Assembly: GCA_020426325.1 (NCBI GenBank)
Contig: JAGQQG010000022.1
Span: 1-64,000 of the forward strand
DNA length: 64,000 nucleotides
Direction: 5' to 3'
DNA from: Planctomycetaceae bacterium
Lineage (GTDB): Bacteria; Planctomycetota; Planctomycetia; Planctomycetales; Planctomycetaceae
Shown here in pieces: positions 41,288 to 51,376 of this stretch. The notes under the pieces are model-generated. The model was not told the origin of the DNA and did no database searches. It was given only the letters and a program-made list of their open reading frames with translations. Every line of letters begins with the position of its first letter. Position 1 is the first letter of the stretch. The translations under genes and the position numbers were made by a program.

Positions 41288-41842
41288 ATGGCAGCGGAAG
41301 AGGAATCACGGCCTTGGCGGGATGCAGCCGTCCGACGTCTCATCAGCGAGGAGGAAATTCGCACTGCCGTTGAACAACTCGGTCGCCAGATTTCCGACGA
41401 TTATGGGGACAGGCCGCTGACCATTCTCGGCGTGCTTACAGGCAGCATCATGCTCGTCACCGATCTGATCCGCCAGATCGAGTTACCTCTCAAGCTTGGG
41501 CTGATTCAGGCTTCCAGTTATCGCGGAACCGCGACCACGCCCAGCGAACTCCGTATCAACACGACGCTCGTTCCGGACATTGCCGATCGTCATGTGCTGC
41601 TCGTCGATGACATCTTCGACACCGGTAAGACGATGGAAGGACTGATGGAAAGTCTGCAGTCATTTAATCCGCGCAGCATCAAGAGTGCGGTCCTCTTGTG
41701 GAAGAAGGTGCGAACGATCGTCGATCTCGAACCCGACTATCACTGCTTCCTGATTCCAGACGAATTCGTCGTCGGTTACGGCCTCGACTACAACGACGAA
41801 TACCGGCACCTGCCGTATATCGGCGTGGTCGAATCGGATTGA
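41288..41842 (+). CDS. hpt: Hypoxanthine phosphoribosyltransferase
   Basis: From ATG 41288 the product is 184 aa and salvages hypoxanthine (and often guanine) with PRPP. The PRPP-binding signature is HVLLVDDIFDTGKTMEGL (about residues 100-117), and the family pattern GVLTGSIMLVTDLIRQIELP, IQASSYRGTATTPSEL and FVVGYGLDYNDEYRHLPYIG is complete. ATG 41288 is preferred over GTG 41258 because GGGAG ends 5 nt before it. It stands alone and is convergent with dnaE (153 nt between the stops). Confidence 0.95.
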   Translation: MAAEEESRPWRDAAVRRLISEEEIRTAVEQLGRQISDDYGDRPLTILGVLTGSIMLVTDLIRQIELPLKLGLIQASSYRGTATTPSELRINTTLVPDIADRHVLLVDDIFDTGKTMEGLMESLQSFNPRSIKSAVLLWKKVRTIVDLEPDYHCFLIPDEFVVGYGLDYNDEYRHLPYIGVVESD

Positions 41843-41995
41843 AGAGTATCGCGTGCAAAGCCGACGAGTTGTTCATCGACGGCGATTGCAATCAAACGGA
41901 CCTCTCGGAGGTGCTGGAGGTATCACCCACTGCCGAAGTCCGAGAGATCTGCGATTTGACGATGAACACCGGATGTTCAGGCGACGTGGGCCGAT

Positions 41996-44900
41996 TCAGT
42001 TTCGGCTGGATTGTGTCACGTAACGGAAACCGTCTTTGCCAAGGGCATCCATCAAATCCAGCTTCAGAGCTGCGTTGGCGGAAACGACTGTTGACGTTGT
42101 CAGCACTGCACGCAGGCGAGCGCCACGTGATGATTTTTGTGGTATCTCATGAGCTGCGTCGACCCGCAGACCGTTCCCCGAATTCGGCCCTTCGGCTTCC
42201 TCCCATGTTTCAAGCACAATCGCAACTGGTGTGCCGCCGGGGTGACGAGCCAGAATGTCTCGCACTCGCCGCATGTCCTCATCAGTATGAAAACCTCTCC
42301 GAAATTTGACAGCGACCTGCTTCGTGTATTTGCGCTCAGCCTCTTCCAGTGTGTTGAACTTGTTGATGATCAAATTTGGCTCGCGACTGCGTTTGTCGAT
42401 ACGGGCTTCGATGACGCAGATCGCATCCGCCACAATCTTTTCGCCGTGAAGAGCAAAATCGTCCGGCCACATGATGCAGCGGACAACACCATGGGCATCT
42501 TCAAGGTCGAAATTCACATAGCGGCTGTTTCCGTTACGGCTCGGACTTTTCGTTTGCGCCTTCTTGATGGCTGAGATCATCCCGCCGATACGGACCTCAT
42601 CGCCATCTTCGAGATCACGGAGGTCAGCCGTCGTGTGCGATGCAAGGGTACTCAGCTGATCAGCGAATTCGGTGAGCGGGTGAGACGTGAGATAGAACCC
42701 CAGGACCTCTTTCTCGGAAGCCAGCTTTTGGCCATGCGTCCAATCATCGGCGGGTGGCAGCGAGTTCACGTTTCCGTCTGTGGACGAATCCTTTGACGGT
42801 TCCGGTTCGCCAAAGAGTGACATCTGCCCGGCCGCTTTATCTCGCTGAGCAGCGATCGCTGCCTGCATCGCCCGGTCCACGACCATTGTGTGCTGTGCAC
42901 GATTGGGGCCGAGACTGTCCAGAGCCCCGGCTTTGATCAGAATTTCGACATAAGACTTCGTGAGAAGTTTCGGGTCGACACGTTCGCAAACATCGAAGAT
43001 GTCCTTAAAGGGGCCATTCTCATTTCTCTCGACGACGAGTGCTTGCATGGCCGCTTCGCCGATCCCCTTCACAGCGCCAAGGCCAAATGCCAGTTTGTCG
43101 CCGACGACCGTAAACTCGACGTCACTGAGATTGACGTCCGGAGCCATGACTTCGATTCCCATCCGACGGCAGTCGTCGGTGTGCTCTGCAATACGCTCGC
43201 TTGACTCCATCCCGCAGGAAAGCAGTGCCGCCATGAACTCCTGCTGGTAATGTGCCTTGAGATAGGCCGTCTGGTAGGCAATCGCCCCATAGGCAGTTGA
43301 GTGAGACTTATTGAAGCCGTACCCGGCAAATTTCTCGATGAGGCCGAACAGACCTTCCGCCTGTTCGCGACTCATATTCCTTTCCTGAGCACCGTTGATG
43401 AACTGTTCCCGATACTGGGCTATGATCGGCAACTTCTTCTTGGAGATGGCCTTAATGCACTGGTACGACTGGGCAAGTTCGATCCCGCCGAGGCGATTCA
43501 GAATCCGCATCACCTGTTCCTGGTAGACCATCACTCCGTAGGTCTCTTCCAACACTTCATCGACAACCGGATGTACTTTCGCAGGTTCCTGGCGACCGTG
43601 CTTGACGTTGACGTAGTCGAGGACCATGCCTCCTTCTAGCGGCCCGGGACGGTACAATGCCGAGGTCGCGATGATGTCCTGGAATTTATCCGGCTTCATC
43701 TTCGTCAGCAGGTCCCGCATGCCGCCGGACTCCAACTGGAAGATGCCCTTCGTCTCGCCACGCTGCAGGAGAGCAAACGTCTCCTCATCGTCGAGCGGCA
43801 GTTTGTTGGGAACGATGTCGACGCCGCGATGCTTTTTAACGTTGTTGACTGCCTTGTCGAGAATTGACAGGTTGCGCAGACCAAGAAAGTCCATCTTCAG
43901 CAGGCCCGCTGTTTCGACATCGGTCCACTGGGTCAGAATGTCGTCTTTGCCGGTGATCTTCTGCAAGGGGACATATTCTTCCAACGGCCGGTCGGCGATC
44001 ACGACGCCCGCAGCATGGGTTCCCGCTGACTTGGCAAGGCCCTCAAGAGCCATCGCGAAGTCGATCAGTTCCTTCGTCTGCGGATCGGACGTGTACTGCT
44101 CGTTGAGTTCCGGACTCTCCTTCAGAGCTTCTTTGAGTTTAATGTTGAGCGTGTCCGGAACCATCTTGGCGATCTCATCAGCCCGTTTAAGCGGGACGGA
44201 GAGCGCGCGTGCAACATCACGAATGGCTGCTTTTGCCTTGAGCGTGCCGAACGTGCCAATCTGGGCGACGTTGGCCTCGCCGTACTTCTCCTTGACGTAA
44301 TCGAGCACCCACGCACGGCGGTCGCGGCAGAAGTCGATATCGATATCGGGGGCCTCTGTCCGGCTAGGGTCGAGAAATCGTTCAAAGAGCAGGTCGTACT
44401 TGATTGGGCAGACGTCGGAGAGTCCCAAAAGATAGGACACGATCGCCCCGCACGCTGAACCACGAGCCGTACAAGGAATCCCTTTGTCACGTGCGAAGCG
44501 GGCGAAATCCCAGACGATCAGGAAGTAACTGGGATATCCCATTTTCTCGATGACGCCGAGTTCGAAATCGAGCCGTTCCCGATGTTTCGGTTCCAGTTCG
44601 TCTCCGTAACGCCAGGCGAGACCTTCCTCACAGATTTCGCGGAGGTACTGAATATCCGACTTCCCTGGCGGTGGCTCGAAAACGGGGAAATGCCGCTTGG
44701 TGAGATCCAGATCGATGTCAACGCGGTCTGCAATCTCTTGTGACCTTGCGACGGCTTCAGCCTGCCGGGGAAATGCCTCGTACATCTGCTCCGGCGAACG
44801 GATGAAGAGTTGATCGGTGTCGATCTTCATCCGGTTGGTGTCGGATACGTACGATTTCGTGTTCACACACAAGAGCACATCATGGATCTGTGCGTCATCC

Positions 44901-45562
44901 TGACAGAGATAATGAGCGTCGTTCGTCGCGACGAGCGGCAGGCCCATTCGGTCCGCCAGCTTGATCGTCGCCTCCGCACATGACTGTTGGATTTCGACGC
45001 CCCCGTCTTGGATCTCCATGTAAAACCGGTCACCAAACAGATCGCTGTACCAGCGCGTCAGTGACTCGGCTTTTTCCCATTCCTCGCCCAGAAGTAGACG
45101 TGAAAGTTCGCTGGAAGCGCAGCCGGAAAGGCAGATGATGCCCTCGTTGAACTCTTCCAGGAGCTCTTTGTCGATCCGTGGTTTGTAGTAAAATCCTTCC
45201 AGATAAGCCCGAGAGGCGAGCTTGACGAGGTTGCGGAATCCGGTGGCATTATGAGCGAGGAGTGTGAGATGGAACGACGCTTCCTTCATCCGGCTGGCAC
45301 TGCGATCCGTGCGATGTCCGGGGGCAATATACGCCTCGTAACCCAGAATGGGGTTCACATCATGCTTTCTGCATGTCTGATAGAACTCCAGAGCGCCGTA
45401 AAGGTTGCCGTGATCGGTGATCGCACAGGCGTTCATCCCCTGTGCTTTCACGTTCTCAATCAGTGCGGGGATGCGATTCGCCCCGTCCAGGAGACTGTAA
45501 TGCGTATGGCAATGCAGATGGGCAAACGGACGCGTCTCAGGGCTCGTCGTGGTGTCGCTCAT
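41996..45562 (-). CDS. dnaE: DNA polymerase III alpha subunit
   Basis: From ATG 45562 the product is 1188 aa, the normal DnaE1 length. The order is PHP domain (FAHLHCHTHYSLLDGANRIP, residues 13-32, metal-binding histidines present), palm with catalytic aspartates in EAPDIDIDFCRDRR (near 404), fingers (KKKLPIIAQYREQFINGAQE), tandem HhH (GYGFNKSHSTAYGAIAYQTA) and a C-terminal OB-fold (RIGGMISAIKKAQTKSPSRN). The chromosomal replicase is therefore apparently intact. GGAG upstream of ATG 45562 decides against the upstream GTG/TTG extension. It is the only gene of its operon that is visible; the trkA gene 91 nt away is oriented the same way. Confidence 0.97.
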   Translation of the reverse strand: MSDTTTSPETRPFAHLHCHTHYSLLDGANRIPALIENVKAQGMNACAITDHGNLYGALEFYQTCRKHDVNPILGYEAYIAPGHRTDRSASRMKEASFHLTLLAHNATGFRNLVKLASRAYLEGFYYKPRIDKELLEEFNEGIICLSGCASSELSRLLLGEEWEKAESLTRWYSDLFGDRFYMEIQDGGVEIQQSCAEATIKLADRMGLPLVATNDAHYLCQDDAQIHDVLLCVNTKSYVSDTNRMKIDTDQLFIRSPEQMYEAFPRQAEAVARSQEIADRVDIDLDLTKRHFPVFEPPPGKSDIQYLREICEEGLAWRYGDELEPKHRERLDFELGVIEKMGYPSYFLIVWDFARFARDKGIPCTARGSACGAIVSYLLGLSDVCPIKYDLLFERFLDPSRTEAPDIDIDFCRDRRAWVLDYVKEKYGEANVAQIGTFGTLKAKAAIRDVARALSVPLKRADEIAKMVPDTLNIKLKEALKESPELNEQYTSDPQTKELIDFAMALEGLAKSAGTHAAGVVIADRPLEEYVPLQKITGKDDILTQWTDVETAGLLKMDFLGLRNLSILDKAVNNVKKHRGVDIVPNKLPLDDEETFALLQRGETKGIFQLESGGMRDLLTKMKPDKFQDIIATSALYRPGPLEGGMVLDYVNVKHGRQEPAKVHPVVDEVLEETYGVMVYQEQVMRILNRLGGIELAQSYQCIKAISKKKLPIIAQYREQFINGAQERNMSREQAEGLFGLIEKFAGYGFNKSHSTAYGAIAYQTAYLKAHYQQEFMAALLSCGMESSERIAEHTDDCRRMGIEVMAPDVNLSDVEFTVVGDKLAFGLGAVKGIGEAAMQALVVERNENGPFKDIFDVCERVDPKLLTKSYVEILIKAGALDSLGPNRAQHTMVVDRAMQAAIAAQRDKAAGQMSLFGEPEPSKDSSTDGNVNSLPPADDWTHGQKLASEKEVLGFYLTSHPLTEFADQLSTLASHTTADLRDLEDGDEVRIGGMISAIKKAQTKSPSRNGNSRYVNFDLEDAHGVVRCIMWPDDFALHGEKIVADAICVIEARIDKRSREPNLIINKFNTLEEAERKYTKQVAVKFRRGFHTDEDMRRVRDILARHPGGTPVAIVLETWEEAEGPNSGNGLRVDAAHEIPQKSSRGARLRAVLTTSTVVSANAALKLDLMDALGKDGFRYVTQSSRN

Positions 45563-45652
45563 GGCTCTCCGTAACCTCTGGTCGCATGTCAAGAACGTGT
45601 GCTGAACTCAGATTCTACCACGCGACCTCATGGAAACAATCGGGCTCAATCC

Positions 45653-46339
45653 TCATGCTTTAGGCAGATGTGCAAGCGCTTCGTTTTTTCCGACCAGAAC
45701 CAGAATGTCGTTCGGTTCAATCACATCATCCGGACCTGGGACTTTGATCACCGTGCCCTGCTCAGAACTCTCGCCGTCAATCGTATCCGCCGGGACAATA
45801 CGTTTCAGGACCACAAGATTGACGTTGTACTTCTGACGCAGGCCGATATTTCTTACCGATTGACCATGAAACTCTCGTGGAGCCTCGAATTCAACGAGAC
45901 TGAAATCAGCCGACAGCGGGATAACATCCGCCAGCCGGGGGTTCGCGAGGCGCCGGGCGGTATGAGCTCCTGCCTCCTGCTCCGGTTGGACGACCTGATG
46001 AGCGCCGATCTGACGGAAGATCTCCGCATGAAGCGCCGTTTGTGCACGGCAAATGATGCGAGGCACACCCAGTTGCTTGACCAATGCGGTCGTTAACAGC
46101 GATGCCTCGAAGTTTTCTCCGATGGCGACAACGCACACATCGACGTTATCAATATCCTGACTGAGCAGCGCGTTCCGGTCCGTGGAATCCAGTCGCACCG
46201 CGATGTCGACATGGTCCTTGATCTCGCTGACCGGTTGCTGTGCCCGATCGATGGCGATCACCTGCACGCCGGATTCTCCCAGTTTTCGTGCGAGTGCAAT
46301 TCCAAAGCGGCCTAATCCAATGACGGCAATCTTGTGCAC
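45653..46339 (-). CDS. trkA: TrkA/KtrA-type potassium-uptake regulatory subunit
   Basis: The 228-aa protein starts at GTG 46339 (GGAG 7 nt upstream) with an RCK N-domain, VHKIAVIGLGRFGIALARKL (GxGxxG nucleotide site), ending with LTTALVKQLGVPRIICRAQT and HAEIFRQIGAHQVVQPEQEA, followed by an RCK C-domain (LVEFEAPREFHGQSVRNIGL ... NDILVLVGKNEAL). Single-RCK size matches KtrA/KtrC rather than the double TrkA of E. coli. It binds the membrane transporter on the cytoplasmic side and gates K+ uptake in response to nucleotides. It follows the transporter gene by 10 nt. Confidence 0.93.
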   Translation of the reverse strand: MHKIAVIGLGRFGIALARKLGESGVQVIAIDRAQQPVSEIKDHVDIAVRLDSTDRNALLSQDIDNVDVCVVAIGENFEASLLTTALVKQLGVPRIICRAQTALHAEIFRQIGAHQVVQPEQEAGAHTARRLANPRLADVIPLSADFSLVEFEAPREFHGQSVRNIGLRQKYNVNLVVLKRIVPADTIDGESSEQGTVIKVPGPDDVIEPNDILVLVGKNEALAHLPKA

Positions 46340-46349
46340 AACAGTGCTC

Positions 46350-48212
46350 CTATCCCAAGGTGACGCGTTCTTCGGGATACTGATAGCGAGCCGGAGACGC
46401 CTGCCCCGCAATCGCCAGCAGCAATGTCAGCGGTCCGACACGCCCGAGGAACATCGCCAGAATGATCAACAAACGCGAGGGAGTTGAGAGTGACTGTGTC
46501 ACCGACACCATCGCCCCGTCGTTACCTTCGATCGTGCTGGAAACCCCGACGGTTCCCACCGCACTCGTCGCCTCAAACATGTAGTCCAGAAAATACTCCG
46601 GTTGATCCTCGTAAAACACCAGCAGGGCTGTTGTCACCATGATCAGCATCAGCGAAAGAAACATGACTGCCAAAGCCCGGTGCATCAGGATGTCCGGCAG
46701 GGTGCGACCAAAACACTCGATATGTCGTCGTCCACGGACCACGGAAAGCAGTCCCAGAACGGCAATCGAGAATGCGATTGTTTTCACTCCTCCACCGGTT
46801 GACCCTGGAGAGGCACCGATGAACATCAGCAGAATGCCAAGCAGCTTGCTTGCCGGTTGAAGTTGGCCCAGATCGACCGTATTGAAACCGGCTGTCCTGA
46901 ACGTGACAGACTGAAACCAGGCATCGGCAATCGAAAGCGATTCGCTCATGCCGTCGGAAGAATGCCGCTCCAGCAGCAGGAATGTTGCTGTCCCTCCCAG
47001 CAAGAGAATGATGGTTGAAGTCAGCACGATCTTGGTCGTGAGGGTGAGACGGACCAGCGGTCGCTCGTGCAGCAGTCCAACGGCCTTCCGTCGCCCTTGC
47101 ACCTGGTGCTGTGTAAAACGCGCCACATCAAACAAGACTGCAAAACCAAGCCCGCCCACAATAATCAGCAGGGCGAGCACGCCTCCCACCTGCCAAAGAT
47201 GGGCCATTCCCACAAAACTGTTTTCGGTGAGTGCAAATCCAGCGTTACAAAAACTGCTGACCGAGTGGAATAGACTCAGGAAGACACGTTCACCCAACGG
47301 TTGATCGCTCCACAATCCAGACAGACTGATCGCTCCAACGATCTCCATTGCTAACGTGAACGCTAGAATTGCTCCCAGGAGCTGGCGAACATTCCCGAGT
47401 CCTTCGGAATCCAGAAGGTCGCTGAGGGTCGCATGTTCCTTAAGACCGATGTTGCGACCAGCGATCAGCCCAAAAAAGGCTCCGAACGTCATGATGCCCA
47501 AACCGCCGATTTGAAACAGTCCCAGAATCACCAATTGACCTTCGCGACTCCAGTATGTCGGAGTGTCCTCAACGATCAGTCCCGTCACGCAGGATGCGCT
47601 TGTTGCGGTGAACAGAGCCGTCACAAACGGAGCCCCCTGGGCAGGCCCCACGGGAGGGCGGACCCTTGCTCGGGGCAGCATCAGCAGCAGGGTCCCGACG
47701 CTTACCAATCCAATGAAGGAACCAACCAGCAGGAACGCCGGGTTGAAGTCCCCAGCCGCTGCTGTCCGTAGCCAGATCAAGAAGGCTGTCGCGCCTCGCA
47801 ACAAAATGGCAATCTGAGAGACAGCCACCATGCCATCCCACCGACTGACGGATGACGAGGTCCATTCGGGCAGTGCCGGCCCGAAAATTACCACTAAGAC
47901 AAGCGAAAACACCCACAATGCCGAGACCCCGACACGCCAGCGATGTCGAGCAAAAAAAGTGGGTTTGGCCAGACTCCAACGGTATCGCAGGCTCAGAGAC
48001 AGAGTCAGCCAGAGCATTGACACCACAATAATCACCGGAAGTTCCCAAGGACGATGATACACCTCCGACTCGCGAACGCCGTGACTCATCAACACCGAAG
48101 CGATTCCGACGGTGAGGAACACAAAGTCAATCCGACGAAAGCGATCAACCCACCGTGGCTGCGTGGTGTTTCGCAGCACGACTTTCCGTGTTTCATGAAG
48201 GTCGAGATCCAT
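46350..48212 (-). CDS. trkH: TrkH/KtrB-type potassium transporter
   Basis: The 620-aa protein has a long N-terminal membrane region (FRRIDFVFLTVGIASVLMSH and three further helices up to about residue 150, with a charged linker) and then the Trk/Ktr four-pore-loop core. Selectivity-filter regions include FTATSASCVTGLIVEDTPTY, HSVSSFCNAGFALTENS, FRTAGFNTVDLGQL and ATSAVGTVGVSSTIEGNDG. The extra N-terminal helices make it longer than KtrB. It works with the adjacent trkA product. It is divergent from the HD phosphohydrolase gene (118 nt), where its promoter must lie. Confidence 0.93.
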   Translation of the reverse strand: MDLDLHETRKVVLRNTTQPRWVDRFRRIDFVFLTVGIASVLMSHGVRESEVYHRPWELPVIIVVSMLWLTLSLSLRYRWSLAKPTFFARHRWRVGVSALWVFSLVLVVIFGPALPEWTSSSVSRWDGMVAVSQIAILLRGATAFLIWLRTAAAGDFNPAFLLVGSFIGLVSVGTLLLMLPRARVRPPVGPAQGAPFVTALFTATSASCVTGLIVEDTPTYWSREGQLVILGLFQIGGLGIMTFGAFFGLIAGRNIGLKEHATLSDLLDSEGLGNVRQLLGAILAFTLAMEIVGAISLSGLWSDQPLGERVFLSLFHSVSSFCNAGFALTENSFVGMAHLWQVGGVLALLIIVGGLGFAVLFDVARFTQHQVQGRRKAVGLLHERPLVRLTLTTKIVLTSTIILLLGGTATFLLLERHSSDGMSESLSIADAWFQSVTFRTAGFNTVDLGQLQPASKLLGILLMFIGASPGSTGGGVKTIAFSIAVLGLLSVVRGRRHIECFGRTLPDILMHRALAVMFLSLMLIMVTTALLVFYEDQPEYFLDYMFEATSAVGTVGVSSTIEGNDGAMVSVTQSLSTPSRLLIILAMFLGRVGPLTLLLAIAGQASPARYQYPEERVTLG

Positions 48213-48330
48213 ATGTCAGATCGTACAGCATCGAATCCGGGAGGGAAGCGAGTCGCAATCGTGCGTGAGCCTCCGACTTTCGCTATCCTCTCAGCAAAAT
48301 GGAGATTCTGCATCTTGATCGGAGCACAAA

Positions 48331-49737
48331 ATGAGTCGAGATTTCTCGACCGAGAGTCTGGTTCACGACCCGATTCATGGATACATCCGCTTTGTGTCGC
48401 GAAGCGGGCTCCCTGCAGAGGAGGTGGCTGAGCAGGACATCATCGACCATCCCTGGGTTCAGCGGATGCGTCACATCCACCAGTTACAGACAGCCTGGTG
48501 GGTGTTTCCCTCAGCGGAGCACATGCGATTTCAACATGTGCTCGGTGTGATGCATCTTGGCTCGCGGGTTATCGGCGAATGGTACGAGTCGTTGTGCACG
48601 GCCTGTCCAAACGTCCCCTCTCAGGCCTATGTCGAATCCCTCGTCAGACTCGCCGGCTTACTGCACGATGTTGGACACGGCCCGTTCGGACATTTCTTCG
48701 ACGACCACTACCTCGACCAATACAACCTCACCCATGAAGACATCGGCTCTCACATCATCGAGCATGAACTCGGACATCTGATTCAGGGAATCAGACGCAC
48801 GCCCAACGGACGACTGCAGCCACTCGAAGTTCTTGACCCGCTGCAGGTCTCGTGGCTGATTCGCCGACCGAAGGGAGATGCCACAGACGAAGAGGGGCAT
48901 CCAGATTGGCTCCGGAAGCTCCGGTCGCTGTTCAGCGGTATCTACACAGTCGACAACATGGATTTCGTCCTGCGTGACGCCTACATGTCCGGCTACAACA
49001 CCAAAGCGTTCGATCTCTCGCGGCTGATCCACTACAGCTTTTTCACCCCGCAGGGCCTCACGATTCACTCGCGGGGGATGCCGACGCTGATCAACTTCGT
49101 GGAAACTCGTGCGAATCTCTTTCGGACAATCTATTTCCATCGGACCGTTCGATCACTGGACCTCTCGCTGGAGGAACTGTTTCCCAGAACCATGCCACAC
49201 CTGTTTCAGGGCAATCCTCTGGAGAACCTCCACGCGTATCGTGGCCTGACTGAAACTTCGTTCCTCGTGGATGTCGGACGTTGGGCAGACAGTGACGATC
49301 CGACTGTCTGCGAACTCGGCAGGGAGTGGAGGAATATCCTCTGCAGAAAGGTCGGCTGGAAGATGGCCGTCGAGCGGTCATTCAACTTTCACAACACGGC
49401 GGCCGAGCGGACGACGATCTTCTCAGAGCCTGATCTCGTCCTCCATCGGGTTCGTCAGCGGCTCCCCAAGGGGCAGCAGGACATCCCAATGAAAGTGGAC
49501 GTCGCACGACACTATCATCGCCCCAGTGGTCGGCTTCCGGCAGGAGGACAGAACTATCTGCTCGATCCCGCCTCCAGCACCCCTGTGGAACTGAACGACG
49601 ATGAACTCTTCCGGTCGCTACCAATCAGTTTCATCATCGTGAGGCTGTATACAAAGGACCACGAGCACGACCTGCTGATTGCTGCTGCATTAAACTCCGT
49701 TCTAGGCGACGTTGTCGACTCGAAGACCAACATGTAA
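48331..49737 (+). CDS. HD-domain phosphohydrolase (dGTPase/SAMHD1-like)
   Basis: The 468-aa protein carries the HD superfamily residues: FQHVLGVMHL (near 71), LLHDVGHGPFGHFFDDHYLD (His-Asp near 112), and the downstream DNMDFVLRDAYMSGYNTKAF stretch with the final Asp. The pattern WVQRMRHIHQLQTAWWVFPS is that of the deoxynucleoside-triphosphohydrolase-like group including bacterial YdhJ-like proteins and SAMHD1. Substrate (dGTP or another nucleotide) cannot be assigned by eye. It is a single gene divergent from trkH. Some family members serve in phage defence by dNTP depletion, but nothing here points specifically to that. Confidence 0.87.
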   Translation: MSRDFSTESLVHDPIHGYIRFVSRSGLPAEEVAEQDIIDHPWVQRMRHIHQLQTAWWVFPSAEHMRFQHVLGVMHLGSRVIGEWYESLCTACPNVPSQAYVESLVRLAGLLHDVGHGPFGHFFDDHYLDQYNLTHEDIGSHIIEHELGHLIQGIRRTPNGRLQPLEVLDPLQVSWLIRRPKGDATDEEGHPDWLRKLRSLFSGIYTVDNMDFVLRDAYMSGYNTKAFDLSRLIHYSFFTPQGLTIHSRGMPTLINFVETRANLFRTIYFHRTVRSLDLSLEELFPRTMPHLFQGNPLENLHAYRGLTETSFLVDVGRWADSDDPTVCELGREWRNILCRKVGWKMAVERSFNFHNTAAERTTIFSEPDLVLHRVRQRLPKGQQDIPMKVDVARHYHRPSGRLPAGGQNYLLDPASSTPVELNDDELFRSLPISFIIVRLYTKDHEHDLLIAAALNSVLGDVVDSKTNM

Positions 49738-49929
49738 AGCTGAGTCACAGCAATAAACGACGGTCGTGAAGACATTCCTGTCTGCTCAAACTGCCGGAGA
49801 GGAAATGGCTTGGAACAGGCCGAAATGCCTGTGCCCCCCCAAGATGAAGAGCGGAAAAGTTGCAGGTCATCTGATCAGTCGATTGCGTGAACACAATATC
49901 ATGCCAGGAGTTGCAAGACGTGCTCTCAC

Positions 49930-49959
49930 AAAAAAAACCCAGCTTCCTGAGAAGCCGGG
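49930..49959 (-). terminator. Intrinsic terminator of the exopolysaccharide operon
   Basis: On the minus strand the sequence is CCCGGCTTC-TCAG-GAAGCTGGG followed immediately by eight T residues: a 9-bp stem (one G-U pair), 4-nt loop and U-tract. It lies 42 nt after the stop of the glycine-rich protein gene at 50002 and ends that transcript. Confidence 0.9.
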
Positions 49960-50001
49960 CCTTGGATGATCGATGTGCAGCAACCAAAAGCGATGCAGCT
50001 C

Positions 50002-51282
50002 TCAGTAGTAAAGGTAATGTGCGAATGGGCTTGCAGGTGGTGGAGGTGGAATCTTGGGATGATCGTTGCCATCATCAATGAGTCCAGCCAATCCAGCCAG
50101 ACCAGCAAGTCCCAGGAGAGATCCATAACCACAACCGCCGCCGCCTCCTCCGCCGCCGCAGCATCCTGCCTGTCCGAAGCCACATCCATAGTCTTCTTCG
50201 TAGCAGGGTTCTTCGATGATCTCTTCAACGATGATCGGTGCACATTCATCGTAAGGGACTACGGCCATTTCCGTGCAGCAGCCACCTGCGTACGGATCAA
50301 TGGGCGGAGCAAGTTCGCCGCAGGGACCGGCTTCGATGCCAATCGCACAGATGCCATCGACGCCAACAGCGACGAATGAGTAGTGAGCGGCCTCCAATGT
50401 GTCGAGTTCACATTCGCCGTCATCCTCGAAGCTGACTGCTTGCACTCCGCGACCGTTGCGAATCAACTCGGCTGCAGTCTCCGAAACTGGCACTGCTTCT
50501 CCTGATGCCGGATTGAGACGGAAGAGTCGACCCGTCATTTCGTAGTCATGAGCTGGCGTTGTATTCACGCTGACGTGAGTGTCGAGCGGTGAAGTCACAG
50601 TTGCTTCCGGGACTTCGACTTGATCGAAGTCGAGGTATCCAGGAAGCGTGGTCTCTTGAGGCAAACGTTCGTTGATCACTGATCGAACGTAGTGAGCATC
50701 AACATTCGGGACCAGCAGTGCGTTGAGTTCCGATGTTGGAAAGATCGAGTTGCTCTCGACCGAAACTCGCATAACGAGCACACCCAACGGCCCATCCGCC
50801 AAGAGTGTATACACGCCGGGGACGACGCTCTCGAGTTGGAAATGTCCGTCCTGATCAGTCAATCCTTCGTAGGAGGTTGTACAGTGTGAGATCAATTTGA
50901 CGGATGTGTTCGGGGCTACAACCACATCGTCCGCAACGCCATCGAGACCGTATTGGGCAACCTGCAAGCGACCGGTCATCACTGACTGATCATTCATCAC
51001 CACATGATACAGACTGTGCGGAGTCGCAACCGGGACCTCAGGGGCCAACTCTGCCACTGAGACATCGACGGGCGAGGCGATTTCAATCGAAGCCGGATTC
51101 GCGAGTAATGCGAGTGAATCATTCGGCTTCGCAGGTGCTAGAGGCTCCTGAATCATCGAAGCGATGACACTCAACGGGGAGTGGGGAACATCAACCGCCA
51201 CAACCTTTCCAATGAAAAGGCAACTCATGGCGATCAGCGCCCCAACCGAAAAACCGATCGATTTTCTAATTGTGTCAGTCAT
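50002..51282 (-). CDS. Exported protein with carboxypeptidase-like regulatory domain and Gly-rich tail
   Basis: From ATG 51282 the product is 426 aa: signal peptide (IGFSVGALIAMSCLFIGKVVA), a low-complexity segment, a carboxypeptidase-regulatory-like/Ig-like beta domain (about 115-190: TGRLQVAQYGLDGVADDVVV, LTDQDGHFQLESVVPGVYTL), a second strand-rich part, and a cysteine/glycine/leucine-rich C-terminus (CGFGQAGCCGGGGGGGGCGY, LLGLAGLAGLAGLIDD, ending in PFAHYLYY). I do not know its function; the position behind the BY-kinase gene suggests a surface or matrix protein. Start choice: the upstream extension to 51351 has no signal peptide at its front. A 114-nt gap with a stem-loop separates it from the BY-kinase gene. 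Confidence 0.78.
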   Translation of the reverse strand: MTDTIRKSIGFSVGALIAMSCLFIGKVVAVDVPHSPLSVIASMIQEPLAPAKPNDSLALLANPASIEIASPVDVSVAELAPEVPVATPHSLYHVVMNDQSVMTGRLQVAQYGLDGVADDVVVAPNTSVKLISHCTTSYEGLTDQDGHFQLESVVPGVYTLLADGPLGVLVMRVSVESNSIFPTSELNALLVPNVDAHYVRSVINERLPQETTLPGYLDFDQVEVPEATVTSPLDTHVSVNTTPAHDYEMTGRLFRLNPASGEAVPVSETAAELIRNGRGVQAVSFEDDGECELDTLEAAHYSFVAVGVDGICAIGIEAGPCGELAPPIDPYAGGCCTEMAVVPYDECAPIIVEEIIEEPCYEEDYGCGFGQAGCCGGGGGGGGCGYGSLLGLAGLAGLAGLIDDGNDHPKIPPPPPASPFAHYLYY

Positions 51283-51376
51283 GGCATCTCTTTCGATTGA
51301 ACACAAACCTCTTACATATCCCAAACTACCAATTCGTTCCATTGGTGTCAATTAACCCAATAATCCGTTTTTGTTG

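Noticed and set aside
48331..49737. HD phosphohydrolase as a phage-defence dGTPase
   Set aside because: The HD motifs are real, but the gene stands alone beside potassium-uptake genes and there is no defence-island context.
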